Numbered from the stretch's first letter, positions 8,584 through 17,374 are shown. The stretch is 64,000 bases of DNA from Alphaproteobacteria bacterium AO1-B (GCA_001890945.1 MLAX01000005.1:310001-374000), one strand, 5' to 3'. Program-made: numbers and translations. Notes: generated from the sequence alone by a model not told the origin.

Positions 8584-9897
8584 TTACTCTGCCGCCTCCG
8601 CGCTCAAGTCGAAGTTCTCACCGGGGAAATACTTCCGCAGCCGGATGTCGGCCGTGCGGGCATGCCCTTCCATGCCTTCCAGGCGTGAAATACGCGCCGT
8701 TGCCTCAGCGACCGGTTTGGCTCCGTCGCGGGTGGCCCGCTGCCAGGTGACGATCTTCATGAATTTGTGGACCGACAAGCCACCAGTATAGGACGCGGCG
8801 CCGGAGGTCGGCAACACATGGTTGGTGCCCGATGCCTTGTCGCCGAAGGCAACAGTGGTTTCTTCGCCGAGGAACAAGGATCCGTAGCAGGACAAACGGT
8901 TCAGCCACCAATCCAGATCTTCGGCCTGCACCGTCAGGTGTTCGGGAGCATAAGCATCAGATGTCGCCGCCATCTCCTCGCGGGTATCGCACAGGATCAC
9001 TTCGGCGTAGTCACGCCAGGCGGCAGCCGCGTTTTGACTGTTCACCTCGGGCAGGTCGTCAATGAGTTTTGGAACCAGCGCCATGACCTCTTCGGCCAGA
9101 GACCTGGTGTCGGTGACAAGCCAGACCGGTGAATTGTAACCGTGTTCCGCCTGACCAACGAGATCAGCGGCCACAACTTCCGGGTCCGCTGCCTTGTCGG
9201 CAAGGATCAGGCTGTCGGTCGGCCCTGCAAACATATCGATCCCGACCCGGCCAAACAGGATCCGTTTGGCTTCGGCAACGAACTGGTTGCCCGGACCAAC
9301 GAGGATGTTGGCCTTTGGCAGACCAAACAGGCCGAACGTCATGGCGGCCACACCCTGGACCCCGCCCATGGCGACAATCTTGTCGGCGCCGCAGACATGG
9401 GCCGCGTAGATGATCGCCGGGTTGATGCCGATGCCAGGCCGTGGCGGGGAGCATGCAACAATGTTCTCACAGCCCGCGACTTTAGCAGTGGTAACAGTCA
9501 TGATCGCGCTGGCGATGTGGCTATAGCGACCGCCGGGGATGTAGCAGCCGGCCGTGTTGACCGGAATGCTTTTCTGGCCGGCGATGAGGCCCGGGACAAC
9601 CTCAACCTCAATGTTCTGGCAGGTCTCACGCTGGGCCTCTGCAAAGCGCTTAACGTTGGCGTGGGCGAACTCGATGTCGCGTTTCAGCTTTTCCGGGACC
9701 TTGGCGCTTGCGGCTTCGATCTCGGCATCGCTCAGGATGATTTCGCCGTCATACTTGTCGAATTTGGCGGCATACTCCATCGCAGCGGCGTCGCCACCAG
9801 CTTCAATCGTATCGAGGATCTCCTGAACGATCTTTGTGGTCTCGGACGCATCGGTCTTTGAGGTGAGATCTGCTTTCTTCAGATATTCAACGGTCAT
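8584..9897 (-). CDS. hpsN: Sulfopropanediol 3-dehydrogenase (histidinol-dehydrogenase family)
   Basis: The protein has 437 residues, a HisD-fold enzyme with the zinc-site block QAEHGYNSP, the region PEHLTVQ and a C-terminal EGHARTADIR. No other histidine gene is present, and the divergence from HisD plus the suyAB and TRAP neighbours point to HpsN. HpsN oxidises (R)-2,3-dihydroxypropane-1-sulfonate with two NAD+ to (R)-sulfolactate, the substrate of SuyAB. ATG 9897 lies nine bases after the dctM stop, preceded by a weak AGG site. Another alcohol or sugar substrate is possible but less likely. Confidence 0.87.
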   Translation of the reverse strand: MTVEYLKKADLTSKTDASETTKIVQEILDTIEAGGDAAAMEYAAKFDKYDGEIILSDAEIEAASAKVPEKLKRDIEFAHANVKRFAEAQRETCQNIEVEVVPGLIAGQKSIPVNTAGCYIPGGRYSHIASAIMTVTTAKVAGCENIVACSPPRPGIGINPAIIYAAHVCGADKIVAMGGVQGVAAMTFGLFGLPKANILVGPGNQFVAEAKRILFGRVGIDMFAGPTDSLILADKAADPEVVAADLVGQAEHGYNSPVWLVTDTRSLAEEVMALVPKLIDDLPEVNSQNAAAAWRDYAEVILCDTREEMAATSDAYAPEHLTVQAEDLDWWLNRLSCYGSLFLGEETTVAFGDKASGTNHVLPTSGAASYTGGLSVHKFMKIVTWQRATRDGAKPVAEATARISRLEGMEGHARTADIRLRKYFPGENFDLSAEAAE

Positions 9898-9905
9898 GGC
9901 AGAGC

Positions 9906-11237
9906 CTACTTGTAAATTTCAGGCAGCAGCGTGGTTGAGATTGCCGGCACATAGGCAATCAGCAAGGTCACGGCGAGCATGAAGAGGACGAAGGGAACGG
10001 CCCGGGCAGCGATTTTCAATATCGATTCACCCGTTAGGCCGGAGACGACGAACAAATTGAGACCAAGCGGCGGCGTGATGAACCCGACACCGAGTGCAGT
10101 GATCATCATGATGCAGAACTGGATCTCGTTCATGCCGATGTTGTCGGCGAGTGGTTTCAGAATTGGCGCCAGGATCACGATGTTTGGCGTGGTTTCCATG
10201 ACGCAGCCCGCGGCGATCAAAACCAGGATCATCATCATGATGAGCACCCAGGGCTCATCGCTGATGCCGGTGGCAACCGCCACAAAACCCTGAGGCACAC
10301 CAATGATGGCAAGGGCTTCGGCAAGGGGGATGGAGAAGGCGATGATCGGAATGATCACACCATTAACCTTGGCTGAACTGACCAGCATGGCCGGAAAGTC
10401 CGAGAACCGCAGCGTTCCCAAGATAAAGCCCATGACGATGGTCACGACGACAGCGGTGGCGCCGGCCTCAGTCGGGGTCAAGCGGCCGGAAAAGATGCCA
10501 TAGAAGATGATCACCGGAACGATAAACGCATACCAGCCCGATTTGATGGCAACCCACAGACGGGAGAAATACTCATTCATGCTGATGTTGCCGCCACCTT
10601 CCCAGCCATAGAGCCGGTTCATGATGATGTTGGTGGCCAGGATCGAGACCAGAATTGCAAGGCCCGGAATAACGGCTGCAAGGAACAGCGTCGATGCGGA
10701 GATACCCAGGACCAAGCCGATGATGATGTACGCGATGGATGGCGGGATCAGAATGCCGGTACAAGCACCGGCTGCGACTAGGGCACAGGCATAGGGGCGC
10801 GGATAGCCGCTTTCCACTAACCGGTCGATGGTCATGCGGCCCACAGCTGCCGCACCTGCCGCATCCGAGCCGGAGATCGCCGCAAACATGCCGCAGACAA
10901 GGACGGTTGCGGAGCCGAAGCCACCCTTTGCGAATTGCGTGAGCGCTTCCGCTACGTCGAGAAATTTTCGACTGAGCCCGGTTCGGACCAATGCATCCCC
11001 GGTCAGGATGAATAGTGGCACCGCTGTCAAGGCGAAGGCGTCAATACCGCTGAAAAGTTTCTCGCCGACCAGGGACAGGGGAAGTGCGCCCGACCAGACG
11101 AGCATGAGGCTCGCGGCGGCACCGATGGCCGCCCAGACTGGTACGGCAAGCGCGACGAGCAGAACGAACAGGAGAACCGGACCGTAGAAATCCCAGCCAA
11201 GCTCAATTGTCTGCGGTTGCATATGTTGCCAAAGCAT
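9906..11237 (-). CDS. TRAP transporter large permease (DctM type)
   Basis: The protein has 443 residues and about twelve hydrophobic segments, with the DctM blocks GDALVRTG, AISGSDAAGAAAVG, PPSIAYIIIG and MMITALGVGFITPPLGLN. It pairs with the small permease 11 bp upstream and the binding protein further upstream to import an organic anion using a sodium gradient. By position the substrate should be DHPS or sulfolactate; comparable TRAP systems accompany hpsN in roseobacters. ATG 11237 follows AAAGGGGGCGGCT. Confidence 0.92.
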   Translation of the reverse strand: MLWQHMQPQTIELGWDFYGPVLLFVLLVALAVPVWAAIGAAASLMLVWSGALPLSLVGEKLFSGIDAFALTAVPLFILTGDALVRTGLSRKFLDVAEALTQFAKGGFGSATVLVCGMFAAISGSDAAGAAAVGRMTIDRLVESGYPRPYACALVAAGACTGILIPPSIAYIIIGLVLGISASTLFLAAVIPGLAILVSILATNIIMNRLYGWEGGGNISMNEYFSRLWVAIKSGWYAFIVPVIIFYGIFSGRLTPTEAGATAVVVTIVMGFILGTLRFSDFPAMLVSSAKVNGVIIPIIAFSIPLAEALAIIGVPQGFVAVATGISDEPWVLIMMMILVLIAAGCVMETTPNIVILAPILKPLADNIGMNEIQFCIMMITALGVGFITPPLGLNLFVVSGLTGESILKIAARAVPFVLFMLAVTLLIAYVPAISTTLLPEIYK

Positions 11238-11248
11238 AGCCGCCCCCT

Positions 11249-11764
11249 TTAGTCGAAGAGTTTGTCGCCTTCGTAGACGGGATTGCCGTCACGAAGGTCG
11301 CGGAAATCGCGCAGGAACGACTGGGCGAGACGGAAAAGGATGAGGGCGAAGCCGAGAGGCACGGCGCTGAGGAACCAGACTTGCGAAATACGCAGGCCGT
11401 GTGTCACCGATCCGAATTTTGCCGACACGAGTACGGTTTCCAGCGACCAGTAGAATGCAATCACTGCAACGATCGCCATGATAATGTCGCCGAAGATGTA
11501 GAGCAGTGCCTTCACCTTGGGGCTAACGTACTGCATCAGAACATCGATGCGGATATGCCCGCGCTCCTTGACCGCAGCCGCGGCGCCGATCCAGGCAAGG
11601 TAGATGAAGGAATAGCGAACGATCTCCTCGCCCCAAATGGACGAGTAGGCGAAGACTTCGCGCCGGACCACTTCAATGAACATGGTCAGCACCAGCATGA
11701 CGTAGAACAGGAGAAGCAGCCAGCGCTCGCCGTTCTTGTCTATAGCTTGAAGGACAGATGACAT
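11249..11764 (-). CDS. TRAP transporter small permease (DctQ type)
   Basis: The protein has 171 residues and four hydrophobic helices, with the DctQ-typical amphipathic start and WGEEIVRYSFIYLAWIGAA. It joins with DctM to form the membrane unit of the sulfonate TRAP importer. ATG 11764 has GAGGAG five bases upstream; a longer frame to 11797 crosses the downstream arm of a stem-loop and lacks a ribosome site. It is separated from dctP by 123 bp holding two stem-loops. Confidence 0.9.
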   Translation of the reverse strand: MSSVLQAIDKNGERWLLLLFYVMLVLTMFIEVVRREVFAYSSIWGEEIVRYSFIYLAWIGAAAAVKERGHIRIDVLMQYVSPKVKALLYIFGDIIMAIVAVIAFYWSLETVLVSAKFGSVTHGLRISQVWFLSAVPLGFALILFRLAQSFLRDFRDLRDGNPVYEGDKLFD

Positions 11765-11784
11765 TGGCACTCCTCGACCGTTCC

Positions 11785-11805
11785 CATCAGGCGGCATGCC
11801 TGATG
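11785..11805 (-). other. Stem-loop in the dctP-dctQ intergenic RNA
   Basis: CATCAGGC and GCCTGATG form 8-bp perfect arms around GGCAT. It lies just upstream of the dctQ ribosome site and has no U-run. It may set different message levels for the binding protein and the permease. Confidence 0.5.
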
Positions 11806-11850
11806 CGGTGGTCGCGTGAACAGGGAATTGGAAAGCGCACAGTGTGGGCC

Positions 11851-11874
11851 GCCGGCGCTCTTGATGGCGCCGGC
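11851..11874 (-). other. GC-rich stem-loop immediately after dctP
   Basis: GCCGGCGC and GCGCCGGC form 8-bp perfect arms around an eight-base loop, beginning 14 bp after the dctP stop. No U-run follows on the minus strand. It is probably a 3'-protecting hairpin that keeps dctP message more abundant than the distal genes, as in many binding-protein operons. Confidence 0.55.
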
Positions 11875-11887
11875 AGGCAATTCGTCC

Positions 11888-13030
11888 TTAGGCGTCGTGG
11901 ACGTAGAGGCGGCCTTGCGTATTGGCCGCTTCTTCCAGGCGGCCGAAGGCCTCCATGGACCCCGCCAGTTCAACCTTGAACTGATCCCATTCCTCGCGCT
12001 GGTAGCCGCCGGCTGCTTGCCACTCGGCCAACTGGTCGTCTGTGAGCGAGTGGAATTCCACGCCGGATTTGGCCAGTTCTGCCATGGCGTAGGAGCGAGC
12101 TGCCGGAACTTTTGCAAGGTTCTGTTGAGCCGTTATTTCACCTGCAAACTCAATGCCCTGCTGAACATCGGCCGGTAAGGAGTTAAACCACTCCAGGTTC
12201 ATGGAGTACACCTGACTGTCCGGTACAGCCTGCGTGAACGTTACATGGCTCAAAATGTCTTTGAAGCCGAAGACGTAGAGCGCACCGACGGATGGGTCAA
12301 GCGCATCGGCAACGCCCTGCTTGATCGCAGAGGGTGTCTCACCCCAGGCAACCGGTGTCGGGTTCGCGCCGACCATGCGATAGTACTGTTGCAACATCGC
12401 TGATCCTGGTACGCGGAACTTCACACCGGACAGATCAGACGGTGTGATGACCTTGTTTCCACCTTTGCGAACTGCAACAACTCGAGGATCAATCACAACG
12501 TAGAAGAGAGCCTTGAAGCCGGAGGCCTCAACCTTCGGGTGGACTTCCTTTTTCCAGGCTTCAGATGTCACGAGGTTGGTGAAGCGCTGGTTGGAGCCGC
12601 AGAAATACGGCATGTTGATCAGGTCAACTGCGGATGCGAACGGAGCGAAGTTGGACAAGGAGTGCTGGGCTGCCTGAATGGTGCCGCCCTGAACCGCTTG
12701 GGCAAGTGCGCCGCCGGCGCCGAGCTGGCCGCCCGGTGCGAGTTTGACGTAGACTTTGCCGTTTGTAGCGTTCTGGATGTTTTCTTTCAGGTCCAGCTGC
12801 ATGATCGGATAGCTGCGGGATGCGCCGAGAACATAGGCGGTTGCCAGTGTCATCGTGTGGTCGGCGGCCTGCTCCCGCTCGCGCTCCTCCTGCGCGGTTT
12901 GGGCGACAGCTTCGTCGGACCAGAGAGTACCTGCTGCACCAGCTACCACCGCAGCGGTGAATGCGCCAGCGCTGCTGAGCTTCAAGAAATTGCGGCGCTC
13001 ATGTGAGGCCAAGTCTTCCGTCTTTTTCAT
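11888..13030 (-). CDS. TRAP transporter substrate-binding protein (DctP type), Tat-exported
   Basis: The protein has 380 residues. The N-terminus carries a twin-arginine signal (ERRNFLKLSSAGAFTAA, cleavage after AVAQ), so it is folded before export to the periplasm. The mature part fits the DctP family, with the substrate-contact arginine region VKFRVPGS and the block GETPSAIKQGVADALDPS. GGGAGGA lies four bases before ATG 13030. It follows the 55-residue peptide gene by 42 bp and is the ligand receptor of the putative DHPS importer. Confidence 0.92.
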   Translation of the reverse strand: MKKTEDLASHERRNFLKLSSAGAFTAAVVAGAAGTLWSDEAVAQTAQEEREREQAADHTMTLATAYVLGASRSYPIMQLDLKENIQNATNGKVYVKLAPGGQLGAGGALAQAVQGGTIQAAQHSLSNFAPFASAVDLINMPYFCGSNQRFTNLVTSEAWKKEVHPKVEASGFKALFYVVIDPRVVAVRKGGNKVITPSDLSGVKFRVPGSAMLQQYYRMVGANPTPVAWGETPSAIKQGVADALDPSVGALYVFGFKDILSHVTFTQAVPDSQVYSMNLEWFNSLPADVQQGIEFAGEITAQQNLAKVPAARSYAMAELAKSGVEFHSLTDDQLAEWQAAGGYQREEWDQFKVELAGSMEAFGRLEEAANTQGRLYVHDA

Positions 13031-13072
13031 GATTTCCTCCCAAGAAATCCTGTCTGAACCTGATGATGCCGG

Positions 13073-13240
13073 TTACTTTTCTGCTTCCTTCTTGAGCACA
13101 GCTGCGGTGAACGCCGCCGAGACAGCGAACAGACACAACATTTCTCCGACATTTCCGAAAAACGGTGTTCCACCAAAGGAACCGATCGATACATTGATCA
13201 CGAAGACGGCAAAGAGACCGCCTGCCAACGCCAAAAGCAT
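13073..13240 (-). CDS. Small membrane peptide, first gene of the sulfonate operon
   Basis: This 55-codon frame has a near-ideal ribosome site (GGGAGG six bases before ATG 13240). It encodes a hydrophobic helix at residues 2-20, a short glycine-rich polar turn, a second helix at 33-48 and a lysine-rich end (LKKEAEK). It lies between the operator/promoter and dctP. I do not recognise the family. Position and two-helix topology suggest an accessory or regulatory subunit of the TRAP system, but this is inference. Confidence 0.7.
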   Translation of the reverse strand: MLLALAGGLFAVFVINVSIGSFGGTPFFGNVGEMLCLFAVSAAFTAAVLKKEAEK

Positions 13241-13277
13241 GATCACCTCCCAACGACCAATTCACCCGGCTCTGGAA

Positions 13278-13306
13278 GATGTAAGCGCTTACATTTTCCA
13301 TTGCAA
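13278..13306 (-). promoter_or_regulatory. Predicted promoter of the sulfonate operon
   Basis: On the minus strand, TTGCAA (13301-13306) and TACATC (13278-13283) are separated by 17 bp, giving a sigma-70-type promoter 38 bp upstream of the first start codon. The LacI-type operator covers the -10 box. Confidence 0.55.
13279..13294. promoter_or_regulatory. LacI-family operator
   Basis: ATGTAAGCGCTTACAT is a perfect 16-bp palindrome with the central CG of LacI/GalR operators. It lies in the divergent region between the operon and the LacI-type gene and overlaps the predicted operon -10 box, so binding would block transcription. Confidence 0.8.
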
Positions 13307-13392
13307 GCACAAAAATGGTTTTGTTTAATGCGCAAGCCCTGTAAGGCGGGTCCAACGTTATGTGACTAAACGGTTTCCGAGCGGTTTGACCG

Positions 13393-14412
13393 ATGGAAGA
13401 AATTTCAAAATCGCCTGACACTTCAGTGCCAACACTTGCCGATGTCGCGGCGAGAGCAGGTGTGTCGACGGCAACCGTTTCCAGATGTCTGAACACACCG
13501 GATCGCGTCACGGAAAAAACACTCAAGACCGTCATGGACGCGGTCAATCATCTTGGCTATGCGCCGAATTACAGTGCGCGCGCGCTCGCTGCCGGCCGGA
13601 CCAACATGATCGGCGCCATCATCCCCACGATGGAAAACGCCATTTTTGCGCGCGGCATCCAAGCTTTTCAGGAAGAGCTGCAAAAGAACGGTTGCACGCT
13701 TCTCGTTGCCAGCTCCTCCTACAGGCAGGATCTCGAAGAAGAGCAAATCCGGACACTGACCGCCCGCGGCGCGGATGCCTTGCTCTTGATTGGGTATCAG
13801 CGGGATCCGCAGATTTATGAGTTTTTGAAAAAACGCAAAATCCCGGCGGTTCTGACCTGGGCATCGGAACCTTCGCAGGACTTTTTGTCTGTCGGCTTTG
13901 ACAACCGGAAGGCCATGAAAGAGCTTGCCGCGGACGTCATTGGCAAAGGGCATCGGACACTCGGTTGCATATCTGCGGATACCGCGACCAACGACCGGGC
14001 ACGGGAGCGCGTGGAAGGCATTTGGGCAGCAATGCGGGATGCCGATCTTGACCCAGATACTCTTCAGGTTGTCGAGACGGCCTATTCGATCGAAAACGGC
14101 GAAGCAGCGTTCCAAAAGTTGATGTCCGGCGCCAATCCTCCGAACGCAGTTATGTGCGGCAATGATGTGTTGGCCGTTGGCGCTCTGAGAGCCGCAGCCA
14201 ACCTTGGGCTCAAGGTTCCCGGTGATGTCGCAATCACAGGTTTTGACAATATCGAGCTGGCGTTCGTGGCGCCTGTTCCGCTGACCACTGTCCATGTCCC
14301 GCACCGGCGCATGGGACAATTGGCGGCCCGCGCGCTGATCGAAGCATTGCACGGCCGGTCGCCGGAGAGCGTCGAACTGCCAACGGAAGTCCGCCATCGC
14401 GACACCTTGTAA
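13393..14412 (+). CDS. LacI family transcriptional regulator, probable repressor of the sulfonate operon
   Basis: The protein has 339 residues. The N-terminal helix-turn-helix is ADVAARAGVSTATVSRCLN (near 17-35), followed by the hinge helix region YSARALAAGRT and a periplasmic-binding-protein-like effector domain (MIGAIIPTMENAIF). LacI proteins release their operator when an inducer binds, here likely DHPS, sulfolactate or a later intermediate. The gene is divergent from the operon and a perfect LacI operator lies 98 bp upstream. ATG 13393 has only a weak ribosome site. Confidence 0.9.
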   Translation: MEEISKSPDTSVPTLADVAARAGVSTATVSRCLNTPDRVTEKTLKTVMDAVNHLGYAPNYSARALAAGRTNMIGAIIPTMENAIFARGIQAFQEELQKNGCTLLVASSSYRQDLEEEQIRTLTARGADALLLIGYQRDPQIYEFLKKRKIPAVLTWASEPSQDFLSVGFDNRKAMKELAADVIGKGHRTLGCISADTATNDRARERVEGIWAAMRDADLDPDTLQVVETAYSIENGEAAFQKLMSGANPPNAVMCGNDVLAVGALRAAANLGLKVPGDVAITGFDNIELAFVAPVPLTTVHVPHRRMGQLAARALIEALHGRSPESVELPTEVRHRDTL

Positions 14413-14547
14413 GTCTGGCCAGCTGATCTCACGTGTTTCCAATTAGATACGCTGACATTTGTAAATCCCGATCTGCAGCCCTAACTGTCCAGTCTGTGTG
14501 TAGAACGTGCCGGCGCGTTGCAAACGGAATGGCTGTCAGTTTGGAGA

Positions 14548-16557
14548 ATGTTGTTGAGCGATCCGAAGTCGCAGATATCTGATGTGCTTCCCACTGTATT
14601 AGCCGGACCCATCATCCGCCGCATTCAATCAGACCGGTTGGCGATCTGGCTTGCAGTTCGGGCGCAGGGCCCGGTCAAACTTGAGCTTTTCCCGCCAGGG
14701 ATGGACGCGCGGATTTTCGAATTGGACCTGTCAGCACCAGAATTGTTGTGGCTAAGGGCCGGAGACCAACTCAGTTATCTTCTTATCGACCTCGTCCTGT
14801 CTGATCCTTTGCCGGAAGAGGTGTTGATCCCCTATCGGCTAAGCCTTTTTGTAGAAAACCCAGTGGGCGACGGGCCCAGATGGGAAGACCACACGCATTG
14901 GGCAAAGGATCTTTGTTATCCGGGCCGCGAACTCCCGTTCATTCGGATACCGAAGAAAGTCTCTTCGATCATGCACGGCTCATGCAGGAAGCCGCACAGC
15001 TCCTGCGCAGACGGACTGGTTGCTGCCGACCGGGCTGTTGAGCAGGCGATTTCCGACAACGAGGCGCAACACCCCATGCCGGAGTTGTTGGTCCTGAGCG
15101 GTGACCAGGTCTATGTGGACGATGCTGCGGGCCCTATGGTGCAGGCCATCACCGCGCTGGTCCACGTCTTGGGCCTGCCCGATGAAACCCTGCCCGGGAT
15201 CGAGCCTGGGGCACCGGCAAGTGGAACAGATCTGCGGAATACCGGCGGCTTTTTGTACAAACGGGACCAGCTCTTGCCGAAGATCGATCAGAACGCCTCG
15301 GTCTTCGATGTCCTGTTTGGTGGGACGCAAAAACCGATCTTCACATCCCTGCACGCCAGAAATCACCTTATGACCCTGGCTGAAATGCTGGCGATGTACC
15401 TGCTTGTCTGGTCACCGGCCTGCTGGGATGTGTTACTGGAGCGTCCAGCGCCGAAGGATCTCTCGGATAAAGACCAGCGGATGTATGACCGGGAAGTCCG
15501 GGATATTGATGGATTTGTCAGCGGGCTTGGCAACGTTCGCCGGTTGCTGGCCCACATTCCGACAGCCATGATTTTTGATGATCACGATGTCACCGACGAC
15601 TGGAACCTCTCGCTGGCCTGGGAAGAGGCAGCCTACGGGCATCCGCTTGCCCGGCGGGTCATCGGCAATGCGCTCATTGCCTATGGTATCAATCAAGGCT
15701 GGGGCAATCGGCCGAAAACCATTCGGGAAGATCTGAAGACCGTATTCGAAGGGGCCCTGCAGCGGCCGGGAACCGCTGATCATGAAGCCGCAATCGACCA
15801 CATTCTTGATTACGAAAAGTGGGATTTCGAATGGCCGACCGATCCGCCCTTGATCGCGCTGGATACGCGGACACGCAGATGGCGTTCTGAGCGCAACAGC
15901 CACTTTCCGTCCGGCCTTCTCGACTGGGAAGCAGCAACGGAACTACAGGCCCGGCTTCGGAACAAAGATGCTGTTTTGCTGGTGTCGGCTGCGCCGATCT
16001 TCGGGGTAAAGCTGATCGAGACCGTCCAGAAACTGTTTACGCTCCTTGGCAAGCCGCTGATGGTGGATGCGGAATACTGGATGGCCCATCCAGGGACGGC
16101 GAGCGCGATCCTCAACATTTTCCAGCATCGGAACACGCCGAAGCACTTCGTCATTCTGTCAGGAGACGTTCACTATTCCTTTGTTTACGATGTGGAGTTG
16201 CGCAACGGGCGGCAGTCGCGCACCCTGCAATCCGGTCAGAATCCGGAGATCTGGCAAGTCTGTTCCAGCGGCATCAAAAACAAGTGGCCGGACCGGTTGC
16301 TCGCTGTTCTGGATCATGGAAACCGCTGGGCGTTTGCACCGCGCTCACCGCTCAACTGGCTGACAAAGCGCCGCGGCATGCGCATCATCCCGCGCAAGCC
16401 GGAAGGCACACCGCACGGACGCCGCATTTTGAACGCCCCGGGGATCGGTTTGGTTGAACTCAGTGACGACGGGGCACCGGTTCGGATCAGCCAGCTGGCC
16501 TCAACGGGCGAAATCTACGATTTTGAACGCCGGGAAGACGAAGCGCATTACGGTTGA
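14548..16557 (+). CDS. PhoD-like alkaline phosphatase domain protein, apparently cytoplasmic
   Basis: The protein has about 669 residues. An N-terminal beta-rich region (to about 140) precedes a PhoD-like metallophosphatase core with metal-ligand motifs LSGDQVYVDD, FDDHDVTDDW and LSGDVHYS. There is no signal peptide, unlike classical Tat-exported PhoD, so it probably acts inside the cell on phosphodiesters or monoesters. The start is uncertain: ATG 14548 has GGAGA directly adjacent, TTG 14554 has better spacing, and TTG 14518 would be the longest. It stands alone between convergent and divergent neighbours. Confidence 0.8.
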   Translation: MLLSDPKSQISDVLPTVLAGPIIRRIQSDRLAIWLAVRAQGPVKLELFPPGMDARIFELDLSAPELLWLRAGDQLSYLLIDLVLSDPLPEEVLIPYRLSLFVENPVGDGPRWEDHTHWAKDLCYPGRELPFIRIPKKVSSIMHGSCRKPHSSCADGLVAADRAVEQAISDNEAQHPMPELLVLSGDQVYVDDAAGPMVQAITALVHVLGLPDETLPGIEPGAPASGTDLRNTGGFLYKRDQLLPKIDQNASVFDVLFGGTQKPIFTSLHARNHLMTLAEMLAMYLLVWSPACWDVLLERPAPKDLSDKDQRMYDREVRDIDGFVSGLGNVRRLLAHIPTAMIFDDHDVTDDWNLSLAWEEAAYGHPLARRVIGNALIAYGINQGWGNRPKTIREDLKTVFEGALQRPGTADHEAAIDHILDYEKWDFEWPTDPPLIALDTRTRRWRSERNSHFPSGLLDWEAATELQARLRNKDAVLLVSAAPIFGVKLIETVQKLFTLLGKPLMVDAEYWMAHPGTASAILNIFQHRNTPKHFVILSGDVHYSFVYDVELRNGRQSRTLQSGQNPEIWQVCSSGIKNKWPDRLLAVLDHGNRWAFAPRSPLNWLTKRRGMRIIPRKPEGTPHGRRILNAPGIGLVELSDDGAPVRISQLASTGEIYDFERREDEAHYG

Positions 16558-16708
16558 GGCAGAACACTTTGCCCCGGCTAGCGACCGGATTTCATATTGT
16601 TACCGACGATTTGTGCGATTTACCTCGGCAGACCAGAAGCTCTGACCGACAAGCAGGAGCTCCGGCGGCAGCGCGTTATTATCCAAGCGCTATTGTAGCA
16701 GCCAAGCA

Positions 16709-17374
16709 TCAATCTTCCGTGACGATCATGTCGGCGGAGACGCCGAGTGCTTTCAAGTTTTCGATTACAGCGTCGACCATTTTCTGCGGACCGCAGACAT
16801 AGAACATTTGATCCGTGGTCCCGAGAATGTCCTTCAACGCGGCTTTGTCGAAATGCCCTTCACGCATGCCGTCTTTGCTTTCGTCGCTCAGCGCATAAAT
16901 GACCTCAAGACCGGCCATGTCATCCAGTTCATCTCTCAAGATGATATCATCTGACGTCTTGTTGCCGAACAACAGCCGATGCCCGGACAGTTGGCCCTTT
17001 TGCTTCAGGTCCCGGAGGATCGCCAGGAACGGTGTAATTCCCGCACCACCTGCAATGAATGTCCCTGGTCCCTTGTAGGTAATTGCGCCCCATGGATCAT
17101 CAATCAGAAGTTTCTCGCCAACTTTTACATCATCGAGCTTGTTGGTCACGCCATCATGGTCCCGGTACGCCTTGATCGTGAATTCCAGAACGTCGTCGTC
17201 CGGCAAGGAGGTGAAGGTGAATGGCCGCGGTTCTTCCCGCCACTTTTCACGGTCAATCCGCACTTCGGTCGCCTGGCCGGGTTCAAATGAGAACCCATCA
17301 GGGCGGGCTGTCGTGAGTGCCCAAACATCATGAGTGACTTTGGATTTCTCCAGGATTTCAACCTTATCGGTCAT
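16709..17374 (-). CDS. FAD-dependent ferredoxin/flavodoxin-reductase-like protein
   Basis: The protein has 221 residues: a beta-barrel FAD domain with RPFTFTS for FAD binding and an NAD(P) domain with GGAGITPFLAI and YVCGPQKM. It lacks a 2Fe-2S ferredoxin domain, so it should pass electrons between NAD(P)H and an external carrier or oxygenase. AAGGAG lies seven bases before ATG 17374. It begins 93 bp after the C26 glutaminase on the same strand and may share its message. The partner is unknown. Confidence 0.87.
   Translation of the reverse strand: MTDKVEILEKSKVTHDVWALTTARPDGFSFEPGQATEVRIDREKWREEPRPFTFTSLPDDDVLEFTIKAYRDHDGVTNKLDDVKVGEKLLIDDPWGAITYKGPGTFIAGGAGITPFLAILRDLKQKGQLSGHRLLFGNKTSDDIILRDELDDMAGLEVIYALSDESKDGMREGHFDKAALKDILGTTDQMFYVCGPQKMVDAVIENLKALGVSADMIVTED

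Noticed and set aside
8584..9897. Histidinol dehydrogenase (hisD)
   Set aside because: No other histidine gene is near, and the TRAP, SDR and suyAB neighbours fit HpsN.
13423..14442. 339-codon open frame antisense to the LacI-type gene
   Set aside because: It mirrors the regulator codon by codon; the plus frame has a clear helix-turn-helix and effector domain, and the antisense product has no recognisable domain or ribosome site.
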